DNA from: Symbiodinium natans
Lineage: Eukaryota > Sar > Dinophyceae > Suessiales > Symbiodiniaceae
Assembly: GCA_905221605.1 (NCBI GenBank)
Contig: CAJNDS010002462.1
Location: 186,001-250,000 of the forward strand
DNA length: 64,000 bases
Direction: 5' to 3'
A program made the translations under genes and the position numbers. This document shows, piece by piece, positions 51,881 to 62,840 of the stretch. Each line of letters opens with the position of its first letter. Position 1 is the stretch's first letter. The notes under the pieces are model-generated. The model did no database searches and was not told the origin of the DNA. It saw nothing but the letters and a program-made list of their open reading frames with translations.

Positions 51881-54800
51881 CAACTGGATTTTGAAACTAT
51901 TTTGAAACTAATTTGAAACTACGGAAACGAATTTGAAACTTGAAAAACGCGGCATTTCTGCTCTTTGGCGCTTGGCCACAACCGAGCAAGAGGAGAGCTT
52001 CGGCTTGCTGCGAAAAGTACATCTCCGACATTCTTCCGAAAAGCCATTGCAGCAACAGCGCTTGCCAAGGCAGCCACGCAGTCACAAGTCAGTAAATAAT
52101 CTTGTCCCCAGTTTCCAGACTGTCTGGAAACTGGCAAGTTTTCGGAAACTCTGGCCTCTAGTCACTGCTGACCAAAGTCAACTTCCCGCGCGCGAGGGCC
52201 GTATGTGAGGGGCCAGCATGGAGGCAGAAAGTCCGGAATATGGTATTTTTCAAGTTTCAAATTCGTTTCCATAGTTTCAAATTAGTTTCCAATCAGTTTC
52301 AAATTAGTTTCAAAATCCAGTTGCAAAATCGCTGTTAAGGGGGAATTGCAGTTTTGGCCACAACCGAGCAAGAGGAGAGCTTCGGCTTGCTGCGAAAAGT
52401 ACATCTCCGACATTCTTCCGAAAAGCCATTGCAGCAACAGCGCTTGCCAAGGCAGCCACGCAGTCACAAGTCAGTAAATAATCTTGTCCCCAGTTTCCAG
52501 ACAGTCTGGAAACTGGCAAGTTTTCGGAAACTCTGGCCTCTAGTCACTGCTGACCAAAGTCAACTTCCCGCGCGCGAGGGCCGTATGTGAGGGGCCAGCA
52601 TGGAGGCAGAAAGTCCGGAATATGGTATTTTTCAAGTTTCAAATTCGTTTCCATAGTTTCAAATTAGTTTCCAATCAGTTTCAAATTAGTTTCAAAATCC
52701 AGTTGCAAAATCGCTGTTGAGGGGGAATTGCAGTTTTGGCCACAACCGAGCAAGAGGAGAGCTTCGGCTTGCTGCGAAAAGTACATCTCCGACATTCTTC
52801 CGAAAAGCCATTGCAGCAACAGCGCTTGCCAAGGCAGCCACGCAGTCACAAGTCAGTAAATAATCTTGTCCCCAGTTTCCAGACTGTCTGGAAACTGGCA
52901 AGTTTTCGGAAACTCTGGCCTCTAGTCACTGCTGACCAAAGTCAACTTCCCGCGTGCGAGAGCCGTATGTGAGGGGCCAGCATGGAGGCAGAAAGTCCGG
53001 AATATGGTATTTTTCAAGTTTCAAATTCGTTTCCATAGTTTCAAATTAGTTTCAATCAGTTTCAAATTAGTTTCAAAATCCAGTTGCAAAATCGCTGTTA
53101 AGGGGGAATTGCAGTTTTTGTCCGCGCTTTTTGAAAACCAGGAACCTCTGAGATTCCTTCATTTTTTGAATTGCGCGTAGAAAAATGCAGTTTCCCCTTA
53201 ACAGCGATTTTGCAACTGGATTTTGAAACTATTTTGAAACTAATTTGAAACTACGAAACGAATTTGAAACTTGAAAAACGCGGCATTTCTGCTCTTTGGT
53301 GGCCACAACCGAGCAAGAGGAGAGCTTCGGCTTGCTGCGAAAAGTACATCTCCGACATTCTTCCGAAAAGCCATTGCAGCAACAGCGCTTGCCAAGGCAG
53401 CCACGCAGTCACAAGTCAGTAAATAATCTTGTCCCCAGTTTCCAGACTGTCTGGAAACTGGCAAGTTTTCGGAAACTCTGGCCTCTAGTCACTGCTGACC
53501 AAAGTCAACTTCCCGCGTGCGAGAGCCGTATGTGAGGGGCCAGCATGGAGGCAGAAAGTCCGGAATATGGTATTTTTCAAGTTTCAAATTCGTTTCCATA
53601 GTTTCAAATTAGTTTCCAATCAGTTTCAAATTAGTTTCAAAATCCAGTTGCAAAATCGCTGTTAAGGGCGAATTGCAGTTTTTGTCCGCGCTTTTTGAAA
53701 ACCAGGAACCTCTGAGATTCCTTCATTTTTTGAATTGCGCGTAGAAAAATGCAGTTTCCCCTTAACAGCGATTTTGCAACTGGATTTTGAAACTATTTTG
53801 AAACTAATTTGAAACTACGGAAACGAATTTGAAACTTGAAAAACGCGGCATTTCTGCTCTTTGGTGGCCACAACCGAGCAAGAGGAGAGCTTCGGCTTGC
53901 TGCGAAAAAGCACATCTCCGACATTCTTCCGAAAAGCCATTGCAGCAACAGCGCTTGCCAAGGCACGCAGTCACAAGTCAGTAAATAATCTTGTCCCCAG
54001 TTTCCAGACTGTCTGGAAACTGGCAAGTTTTCGGAAACTCTGGCCTCTAGTCACTGCTGACCAAAGTCAACTTCCCGCGTGCGAGAGCCGTATGTGAGGG
54101 GCCAGCATGGAGGCAGAAAGTCCGGAATATGGTATTTTTCAAGTTTCAAATTCGTTTCCATAGTTTCAAATTAGTTTCCAATCAGTTTCAAATTAGTTTC
54201 AAAATCCAGTTGCAAAATCGCTGTTAAGGGGGAATTGCAGTTTTTGTCCGCGCTTTTTGAAAACCAGGAACCTCTGAGATTCCTTCATTTTTTGAATTGC
54301 GCGTAGAAAAATGCAGTTTCCCCTTAACAGCGATTTTGCAACTGGATTTTGAAACTATTTTGAAACTAATTTGAAACTACGGAAACGAATTTGAAACTTG
54401 AAAAACGCGGCATTTCTGCTCTTTGGTGGCCACAACCGAGCAAGAGGAGAGCTTCGGCTTGCTGCGAAAAGTACATCTCCGACATTCTTCCGAAAAGCCA
54501 TTGCAGCAACAGCGCTTGCCAAGGCAGCCACGCAGTCACAAGTCAGTAAATAATCTTGTCCCCAGTTTCCAGACTGTCTGGAAACTGGCAAGTTTTCGGA
54601 AACTCTGGCCTCTAGTCACTGCTGACCAAAGTCAACTTCCCGCGTGCGAGAGCCGTATGTGAGGGGCCAGCATGGAGGCAGAAAGTCCGGAATATGGTAT
54701 TTTTCAAGTTTCAAATTCGTTTCCATAGTTTCAAATTAGTTTCCAATCAGTTTCAAATTAGTTTCAAAATCCAGTTGCAAAATCGCTGTTAAGGGGGAAT

Positions 54801-56799
54801 TGCAGTTTTGGCCACAACCGAGCAAGAGGAGAGCTTCGGCTTGCTGCGAAAAGTACATCTCCGACATTCTTCCGAAAAGCCATTGCAGCAACAGCGCTTG
54901 CCAAGGCAGCCACGCAGTCACAAGTCAGTAAATAATCTTGTCCCCAGTTTCCAGACTGTCTGGAAACTGGCAAGTTTTCGGAAACTCTGGCCTCTAGTCA
55001 CTGCTGACCAAAGTCAACTTCCCGCGTGCGAGAGCCGTATGTGAGGGGCCAGCATGGAGGCAGAAAGTCCGGAATATGGTATTTTTCAAGTTTCAAATTC
55101 GTTTCCATAGTTTCAAATTAGTTTCCAATCAGTTTCAAATTAGTTTCAAAATCCAGTTGCAAAATCGCTGTTAAGGGGGAATTGCAGTTTTTGTCCGTGC
55201 TTTTTGAAAACCAGGAACCTCTGAGATTCCTTCATTTTTTGAATTGCGCGTAGAAAAATGCAGTTTCCCCTTAACAGCGATTTTGCAACTGGATTTTGAA
55301 ACTATTTTGAAACTAATTTGAAACTACGGAAACGAATTTGAAACTTGAAAAACGCGGCATTTCTGCTCTTTGGTGGCCACAACCGAGCAAGAGGAGAGCT
55401 TCGGCTTGCTGCGAAAAGTACATCTCCGACATTCTTCCGAAAAGCCATTGCAGCAACAGCGCTTGCCAAGGCAGCCACGCAGTCACAAGTCAGTAAATAA
55501 TCTTGTCCCCAGTTTCCAGACAGTCTGGAAACTGGCAAGTTTTCGGAATAGTTTCAAATTAGTTTCCAATCAGTTTCAAATTAGTTTCAAAATCCAGTTG
55601 CAAAATCGCTGTTAAGGGGGAATTGCAGTTTTTGTCCGCGCTTTTTGAAAACCAGGAACCTCTGAGATTCCTTCATTTTTTGAATTGCGCGTAGAAAAAT
55701 GCAGTTTCCCCTTAACAGCGATTTTGCAACTGGATTTTGAAACTATTTTGAAACTAATTTGAAACTACGGAAACGAATTTGAAACTTGAAAAACGCGGCA
55801 TTTCTGCTCTTTGGTGGCCACAACCGAGCAAGAGGAGAGCTTCGGCTTGCTGCGAAAAGCACATCTCCGACATTCTTCCGAAAAGCCATTGCAGCAACAG
55901 CGCTTGCCAAGGCAGCCACGCAGTCACAAGTCAGTAAATAATCTTGTCCCCAGTTTCCAGACTGTCTGGAAACTGGCAAGTTTTCGGAAACTCTGGCCTC
56001 TAGTCACTGCTGACCAAAGTCAACTTCCCGCGTGCGAGAGCCGTATGTGAGGGGCCAGCATAGAGGCAGAAAGTCCGGAATATGGTATTTTTCAAGTTTC
56101 AAATTCGTTTCCATACTTTCAAATTAGTTTCCAATCAGTTTCAAATTAGTTTCAAAATCCAGTTGCAAAATCGCTGTTAAGGGGGAATTGCAGTTTTTGT
56201 CCGCGCTTTTTGAAAACCAGGAACCTCTGAGATTCCTTCATTTTTTTGAATTGCGCGTAGAAAAATGCAGTTTCCCCTTAACAGCGATTTTGCAACTGGA
56301 TTTTGAAACTATTTTGAAACTAATTTGAAACTACGGAAACGAATTTGAAACTTGAAAAACGCGGCATTTCTGCTCTTTGGCGCTTGGCCACAACCGAGCA
56401 AGAGGAGAGCTTCGGCTTGCTGCGAAAAGTACATCTCCGACATTCTTCTCAAAAGCCATTGCAGCAACAGCGCTTGCCAAGGCAGCCACGCAGTCACAAG
56501 TCAGTAAATAATCTTGTCCCCAGTTTCCAGACTGTCTGGAAACTGGCAAGTTTTCGGAATAGTTTCAAATTAGTTTCCAATCAGTTTCAAATTAGTTTCA
56601 AAATCCAGTTGCAAAATCGCTGTTAAGGGGGAATTGCAGGTTTTGTCCGCGCTTTTTGAAAACCAGGAACCTCTGAGATTCCTTCATTTTTTGAATTGCG
56701 CGTAGAAAAATGCAGTTTCCCCTTAACAGCGATTTTGCAACTGGATTTTGAAACTATTTTGAAACTAATTGCGTAGAAAAATGCAGTTTCCCCTCAACA

Positions 56800-57480
56800 G
56801 CCCTCACATACTGCCCTCGCGCGCGGGAAGTTGACTTTGGTCAGCAGTGACTAGAGGCCAGAGTTTCCGAAAACTTGCCAGTTTCCAGACAGTCTGGAAA
56901 CTGGGGACAAGATTATTTACTGACTTGTGACTGCGTGGCTGCCTTGGCAAGCGCTGTTGCTGCAATGACTTTTCGGAAGAATGTCGGAGATGTACTTTTC
57001 GCAGCAAGCCGAAGCTCTCCTCTTGCTCGGTTGTGGCCAAGCGCCTAAGAGCAGAAATGCCGCGTTTTTCAAGTTTCAAATTCGTTTCCGTAGTTTCAAA
57101 TTAGTTGCAAAATAGTTTCAAAATCCAGTTGCAAAATCGCTGTTAAGGGGAAACTGCTTTTTTCTACATGCAATTCAAAAATGAAGGAATCTCAGAGGTT
57201 CCTGGTTTTCAAAAAGCGCGGACAAAAACTGCAATTCCCCCTTAACAGCGATTTTGCAACTGGATTTTGAAACTAATTTGAAACTGATTGGAAACATTTG
57301 AAACTTTGGAAACGAATTTGAAACTTGAAAAATACCATATTCCGGACTTTCTGCCCCCATGCTGGCCCCTCACATACGGTCCTCGCGCGCGGGAAGTTGA
57401 CTTTGGTCAGCAGTGACTAGAGGCCAGAGTTTCCGAAAACTTGCCAGTTTTCCAGACAGTCTGGAAACTGGGGACAAGAC
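56800..57480 (-). repeat. Inverted satellite block 4 (array end)
   Basis: The last units run in reverse. The left junction is abrupt (CCCCTCAACAGCCCTCACA) and lacks the normal arm, and the copies are more degenerate than internal ones. Confidence 0.8.
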
Positions 57481-57659
57481 TATTTGGCAAGCGCTGTAGC
57501 TGCAATGGCTTGACAGTTCTGATTGTTAAGCACGCCTGCAGCGCTACACCAGAGGACCAAGTTCTCTGCTCGGACCACTTGCCAGGAGATGGTTGCATTT
57601 GATTGTTGAAGAAGCTGGACTGAGGCTCAGCATGGGGACTGGACCTCTTGTTCAGCCGT

Positions 57660-57760
57660 GGGGCATCGTTGGACGGAGATTGCGTGTGCGAGGTCGCAAC
57701 CTGCGCTGTTGCTCCTGAGCAAGTGGCGCACGTTTCCCTCTTGAAGTCGAGTGCCAAATG
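57660..57760 (-). pseudogene. Esterase exon relic
   Basis: About 95 bp resemble the GYSAG region of the intact esterase (compare 12660-12750). On the minus strand the frame gives NSAGCDLAHAIS against YSAGCYLAHAIS in the intact gene, and the similarity continues a little upstream. Flanks do not match and no further exon is seen, so it is a fragment of a paralogue. Confidence 0.6.
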
Positions 57761-57867
57761 TGCGGCAATGAATTTCTGCGACCTCTGTGGCACAAGTGTC
57801 TCACGCAGAGTGGGCCCTTATTTCTTTGAGCTTAGGTTCCCTTGCAAAGTCCCCTCAAAAAAAGGGG

Positions 57868-57914
57868 ATTGGACCAAGAAGGTGATGTGCCGCAGAAGCT
57901 AGATCGCAGAATGG
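57868..57914 (+). repeat. Dispersed repeat, copy 3 (partial)
   Basis: TTGGACCAAGAAGGTGATG through ATCGCAGAATGG, matching 3872-3921. Confidence 0.7.
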
Positions 57915-57954
57915 TCTTGTTTCTCTCGGACGATCTGTTTCTGTTTCTTGCTGA

Positions 57955-58200
57955 ACCTTCGAAGCTTTTGCCTCTTGCCTTCAAAGCCTTCGAAGCCTCT
58001 TCGCTTTCACCTTTGAAGCCTTCGAAGCTTTTGAAACCATCGCTTCTGCAATTTGGCGCAAAGTCCCCTTCGTTCTCACCCTTCGAAGTCTTCGAAGCTT
58101 TGCCCCCCCTTCGTCCTCGCCTTCGAAGTTTTCGAAGCCTTTCGAACCTGGGTTCAATGCAGATTCGAACTCCTTTGCAATCCGAGTTCAACCCAGGTTT
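57955..58200. repeat. TTCGAAGCC-type satellite, block 1
   Basis: Degenerate runs of CCTTCGAAGCCTT and variants around the palindrome TTCGAA, alternating with TCGTTCTCACC. Frames such as FEAFEA and PSKPSK come from the 9-bp period. Confidence 0.85.
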
Positions 58201-58204
58201 GACT

Positions 58205-59040
58205 TGAATCTAAATTCCACCCCCCTCAAATCTTGTTTTGTTTCATTGTTTGAAAATCAGAGGAGTAGAGACGAGACTGTTTTTGTTTTTTGAAGTAAAG
58301 AGCGGGGGGGTTGGGGGGGGGCGCAGCCCCCCCAATTTACTTCTTATAAAGTGGGAGGAAGGGGAGAAGAGAGAAAGGATTATATTTTCGAATTATATAG
58401 AGACGAGGCAGTTGGAGGATGGGAGAAGAGAGAATGTGGAGTGGGAAGAAAGGAGAAGAGAGAAGGGAATGTATTTTAAATTCCACCCACCTCAAATCTT
58501 TTTTGTTTTGTATTTCATCTTTCGAAAAATTAGAGGAGAAGAGAGAAGGGAATTTATTCTAAATTCCACCCCCCTCTAATCTTCTTTTGTTTTTTTGTAT
58601 TTCCTTGTTCGAAAAAGCAGAGGAGTAGTGACGAGACGTTTTTTGTTTATAGAAGTAGACTTTATTTTAAATCACAGACGAGGGAGTGGGAGGAAGGGAG
58701 AAGCGAGAATGCGGAGTGGGAGGAAGGGAGAAGAGAGAAGGGAATGTATTCCAAATTCCACCCCCCTCGAATCTTGTTTTGTTTTTTGTATTTCATTATT
58801 CGAGAAATCAGAGGAGGAGAGAGAAGGGAATTTATTCTAAATTCCACCCCCCCTCGAATCTTCTTTTGTTTTTCGTGTTTCATTCTTCGAAAACTCAGAG
58901 GAGAAGGGAGAAGGGAATTTATTCTAAATTCTACCCCCCTCGAATCTTCTTTTGTTTTTTTGTTTCATTATTCGAAGATCAGAGGAGTAGAGACGAGAGT
59001 GTTTTTGTTTCTAGAAGTGGAGAGCGGGGGGATTGGGAGG
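58205..59040. repeat. ~90-200 bp AT/GA-rich tandem repeat
   Basis: Units start with TCTAAATTCCACCCCCCTCG, then AATCTTCTTTTGTTTTTTTG, TTTCATTATTCGAAAA and TCAGAGGAGAAGAGAGAAGG. Copies begin near 58210, 58475, 58560, 58755, 58838 and 58928; two short ones recur near 60370 and 60440. Confidence 0.85.
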
Positions 59041-59074
59041 GGCGCAGCCGTTAGACTCTGGATGCCCCCGTCTC

Positions 59075-59410
59075 TCACCTTCGAAGCCTTCGAAGCCCCC
59101 CCCCCTTTCGTCCTCGCTTTCGAAGCCTTCCAAGCCCCCTTCATCCTCACCTTCGAAGCCCCCCCCCCCTCCGTCCTCGCCTTCGAAGCCTTCGAAGCCC
59201 CATTCGTCCTCACCCTTCGAAGCCTTCGAAGCCTTCGTCCTCACCCTTCGAAGCCTTCGAAGCCTTCGTCCTCACCCTTCGAAGCCTTCGTCCTCACCTT
59301 CGAAGCCTTCGAAGCCTTCAGACCTTCAGCCCCCCCCCTCCCCCCGCCCCTTCGACCCTTCGGCTTCGAAGGCTTCGAAGGCTTCGAAGCCCCCTTCGCC
59401 GAAGGGTAAC
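59075..59410. repeat. TTCGAAGCC-type satellite, block 2
   Basis: 9-bp TTCGAAGCC units with CCCCTTCGTCCTCACC spacers. Near 59330-59400 the strand switches to GGCTTCGAAGGCTTCGAAGG. Confidence 0.88.
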
Positions 59411-59590
59411 GGGATGCAGCCCCAAGCTCTAGAATCTAGAACCAACCTCCATCCCTGAGCCGAGAGGTTTGGCGTGTAGGGTGAAGATGTCTTGGCACGC
59501 AGCATGTTCACTTGGCAAGAGCCAGGAACGTTCTTCCGACACCTCACCGTAAACCCTCAACACTTGGCTCAGTGGTTGTTGGCGTCTTCA
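59405..59590. repeat. Duplicated segment, copy 1
   Basis: GAAGGGTAACGGGATGCAG, GTCTTGGCACGCAGCATGTT and CACCTCACCGTAAACCCTCA recur in the same order at 60684-60835. Both copies directly follow a TTCGAAGCC block. Confidence 0.8.
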
Positions 59591-59689
59591 ATGCTTCTGC
59601 GCTGCCCCAAACTCTGAGCCGAGGGGTGCAGGGTGACAGGCAGGTCTGAGAACCTTCACGAAGGGGTCGCTTCAGTTCATTCTCCCCTT

Positions 59690-60180
59690 CGAAACCTTCA
59701 AAGCCTTCCGAAGCCTTCGAAGGCGAAGGGTCGAAGGGGGACTTCGAAGTCCCTTCGCGCTGAAGGTCTGAAGCCCTTCGGCTCATGAGAACGAAGGGGC
59801 CTTCGAAGGCTTCAAAGGCTTCGAAGAGAGGACGAAGCCCCTTGGTCCTCACCTTCGAAGCCTTCGAAGCCCCCTCCCCCTTCGTCCTCGCCTTCGAAGC
59901 CTTCAAAGCCCCCTTCGTCCTCACCTTCGAAGCCTTTGAAGCCTTCAAAGTTTCCTTCGTCCTTACCCTTGCAAGCCTTCAAAGCCCCCTCCTTCGTCCT
60001 CGCCTTCGAAGCCTTGGAAGCCCCTTCGTCTTCACCTTCGAAGCCTTCGAAGCCTCTTCCCGTTCGTCCTTGCCTTCGAATCCTTCGAAGCCTCTTCGCT
60101 CTCACCTTTGAAGCCTTCGAAGCTTTGAAACCATCGCTTCTGCAATTTGGGGTTTCGGACCTCAGCTTGGAAGGCTTCGA
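59690..60180. repeat. TTCGAAGCC-type satellite, block 3
   Basis: Longest block, with about 15-35 bp higher-order units (CCTTCGAAGCC plus CCTTCGTCCTCACC). Degenerate towards 60170. Confidence 0.88.
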
Positions 60181-60444
60181 CTGAGAGGCGGTTTTTTTGT
60201 TGGAGTTCAGGGAAGAGTTGGAATTGAAGGTTTCTGAGCGTTGACTTGGCTGACTTCGGTGCATGCTCCCCCTTTGGGGCAAGCTTTCCGGGGGGGGGGG
60301 TGTGGGGAAGGCGCGTAGCCCTCCCCCCCTTCGAAAAGAGAGAAGAATCGAAGGGGATAGGAGAGAATTATTCTAAATTCCACACCCTCAGTTTCTTGTT
60401 GTCCTTCGAAGCCTGTGGAAGAGAAGAGTGAAGAATTATTCTAA

Positions 60445-60690
60445 ATTTCACCCCTTCGTTCTTACCCTTCGAAGCCTTCGAAGCCTTCGTCCTCACCCTT
60501 CGAAGCCTTCGAAGCCTTCGAAGCCTTCGAAGCCTTCGAAGCCTTCGAAGCCTTCGTCCTCACCTTCGAACTTTCGAAGCCTTCGAAGCCTTCAGACCTT
60601 CAGCCCCCCCGCCTCCCCCCCTCCCCCCCCCCCTTCGACCCTTCGGCTTCGAAGGCTTCGGAGGCTTCGAAGCTCCCTTCGCCGAAGGGT
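60445..60690. repeat. TTCGAAGCC-type satellite, block 4
   Basis: Contains seven consecutive near-perfect 9-bp TTCGAAGCC units (about 60495-60555), then a C-rich stretch and the reversed GGCTTCGAAGG motif. Confidence 0.9.
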
Positions 60691-60835
60691 AACGGGATGC
60701 AGCTCCCAGGGTGAGGTGTCAGAGGGAATGGTCTTGGCACGCAGCATGTTCACGTGGCATCGTCGTGCACGAGGTGGGAGCCAGAAACGTTCCCCTGACG
60801 CCTCACCGCAAACCTTAAACACTGAGCTCAGAGTT
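60684..60835. repeat. Duplicated segment, copy 2
   Basis: Counterpart of 59405-59590, shorter and diverged. With the preceding satellite block it makes a duplicated satellite-plus-unique cassette. Confidence 0.8.
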
Positions 60836-61188
60836 CAGGGAATCCACACACCGAGTCTGCAAGAGTGTTGTCAAGGATGCTGTCTTGCCTTTCGTCACAA
60901 ATCATTCTGGACTTTGGTTTCAGCGCATGTTTGAAGCTGGAAATCTGAAAAAAACAAGTTGTCAACAAAAACTTCAAAGAATTCCACCTGCCCTGCTGTG
61001 ATTTGGGTCTCCTGCCACGCCCGCAGCCAAGAGCTCGCCCGGTCTTGGTTTGTGTCGTGTGAGTTCAAAGCACATGTTAATCCTTGGTGGACCTGCTTGT
61101 AGATATTCTTGGTTTCTGTGTGGTTGTGGTCAAACATGAAAGCATGCAGTGTGATATCGAAGTTCAGTCCAGTTAGAATAATTCCGCC

Positions 61189-62840
61189 ATGAACGAACTC
61201 AGTTCACCCCCGCGCCCTCCAACTTCGGAGGCGAGTGTAGGTTTGTTTTTTTTTGAGAGCGATAAGGATGTTGCATTGGTCGCCATCATGGTTTGTTTCA
61301 GTGGGCGGTTAATCTCCACGTTTTTATGGGGGATTCTGATTGAACGTTTTCGAAACTTTGAGCATTGTCATGTAGCGTTTTGAGCATTCATCAGGTATGT
61401 GCATTGTGTGCCTGTGATGTCGCATGCAAGCTCAGGAGACAAGCAAAACAACGAGGAATGGCACTTGCAAGTGCATACCGCAGCCGCTGACCCGGTTGCA
61501 GGCCGTGCAGAAGCTGTCACACATTGCCGCTGAGATGGCAGCATCCTGGATGAATGTGAGTTCATCAAGCTTGCACACAGCTTTTTTGCTGCTGGAGTTC
61601 TTCGCGCTTTGCTGCTTTCAGGTTTCCACAGCGCAGAGCGAAGTCTGGGCTCAGCAGGTGGATGCTTTGTGCAGGTTGTGATTTCCACTTCAGAAGCAAC
61701 AAACGCTTTGGGTTGCGCTTGGAAGGTTCAAGAAGCCCTCTGCCGTGCGGAGGAGTTCCCATGTTTGTGCAGTTCCATGTTATCATGGCATGCTTGGAAG
61801 CAAGGAAGCGATTGGGTAGGGATGTGCGTATCATGTTCAGAGTTGCCGGCGGAAATGCATGGGAGTACATGGAAACAGACAATGGCAAGTTGTAGTTCCC
61901 AACATGTGGAACATTGCGAAGTATTCCGTGCATCCGCTGCTTCTCTCTTTTCTGCAGGCTTTGTGCAAAGACCTGTCTCACGATGAAATCTGCACAGGTG
62001 GGCTGGTCAGTAGTGCAATTCGCACTGTGTCACAACAACAGGGGTTTTCTGCAGCACCGAAGTGCGTGCAACAAGCATGCTGCTTCAGTTCTCAGTGTGC
62101 TGATACTTCTTGAACACATCATGTCACATTTCTGCCGTTCGTGAGGCCTCTTGCAGGAAGCTTCGCGCAGGCCCAGATGATCACATTGTCTCTTCAACTT
62201 CAACCATGAAATCTGGCACATCTTGATAGCACATGTTTTCCTTTCACACATTTTTTTGACCGCGGGCAGAGTCCCTTGCTGTTGAAGGACGATTTCTTGT
62301 GAGCAGCTGTGGTTTTGCGTCGTTGAGTTGTTCCCAATCTCATTGGGTCCTAAGCCAAAATGCTGCTATCTATTTCACAGGGTTTTGTTGTTTTGCTTCT
62401 TTGACACTTTGCCTGGCCGCTTGGAAGGCATCAGCCAGCTGGCGGTCCACAACACGAGTCTGTGCTGGACGGCTGTGTGTGTGTGTGTGTGTCTCGAGTT
62501 CTACTGTTGCCCACACAAAAGGTGTTCAGAGAACTCGTCTTGTGAATCGCTGAGAATACTTACGTACACCGTGATCAGTTCCTATGTTCAATCGTGCATC
62601 GGATGCTATTCTTGCCAGAAAAACTGCCAAAAGCTACACGACCAACATGTCGTGACGCTTCGCATCAGGATCGGAGCCACTCATCGCAAGTGCTGTGTGC
62701 TGCCTCTCCCCACGAGAAAGGAGCTGGAGCGACTGCAAGTGATCGAGGCCATTGATACGTTGCTCCGAGCTCTGCCGAGCGCTCGGCGACAGCAGAGCAG
62801 GCACCACTTCAGAATAACCGTGCACGCGAGGAAATCCTGA
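61189..62840 (+). other. Possible multi-exon gene (weak)
   Basis: The composition changes to unique, non-repetitive sequence. Possible coding pieces on the plus strand are: 61189 (MNELSSPPRPPTSEAS), about 61470-61554 ending WMN before a GTGAGT donor, 61621-61680 after a TGCTTTCAG acceptor, 61780-61895 (FHVIMACLEARKRLG...), 61970-62005 after CTTTTCTGCAG, and 62620-62840 (VVTLRIRIGATHRKC...HARKS, stop). The frames were not shown to join, and no family is recognised. It may equally be non-coding. Confidence 0.2.

Larger units (their letters stand above)
35613..57480. repeat. ~22-kb complex satellite array (381-bp and ~565-bp units)
   Basis: About 37 units. The common part (GGCCACAACCGAGCAAGAGG, TTCGGCTTGCTGCGAAAAG, AAGTCAGTAAATAATCTTG, a 27-bp palindrome, CGTATGTGAGGGGCCAGCAT, AGTCCGGAATATGG, then TTTCAAATT-rich sequence) makes the 381-bp short unit. 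Long units add ~184 bp, a spacer plus a reversed copy of the TTTCAAATT-rich arm. Units between 39.9 and 56.6 kb are nearly identical, while the outer ones (35.6-39.0 kb and after 56.7 kb) are degenerate, typical of homogenisation by unequal exchange. A 61-90 codon frame recurs in every unit on each strand but shows no protein family. Confidence 0.93.

Noticed and set aside
39257-57079. Repeated 61-90 codon frames (MPVSRQSGNW..., MKNAAFLLFGGHN..., MVATTEQEES...) on both strands
   Set aside because: They recur because the satellite unit recurs. They overlap on opposite strands, shift with unit variants and show no family.
36000-57480. CRISPR array
   Set aside because: Units are hundreds of bases long, with no short repeat/unique-spacer alternation and no cas genes; the window is eukaryotic.
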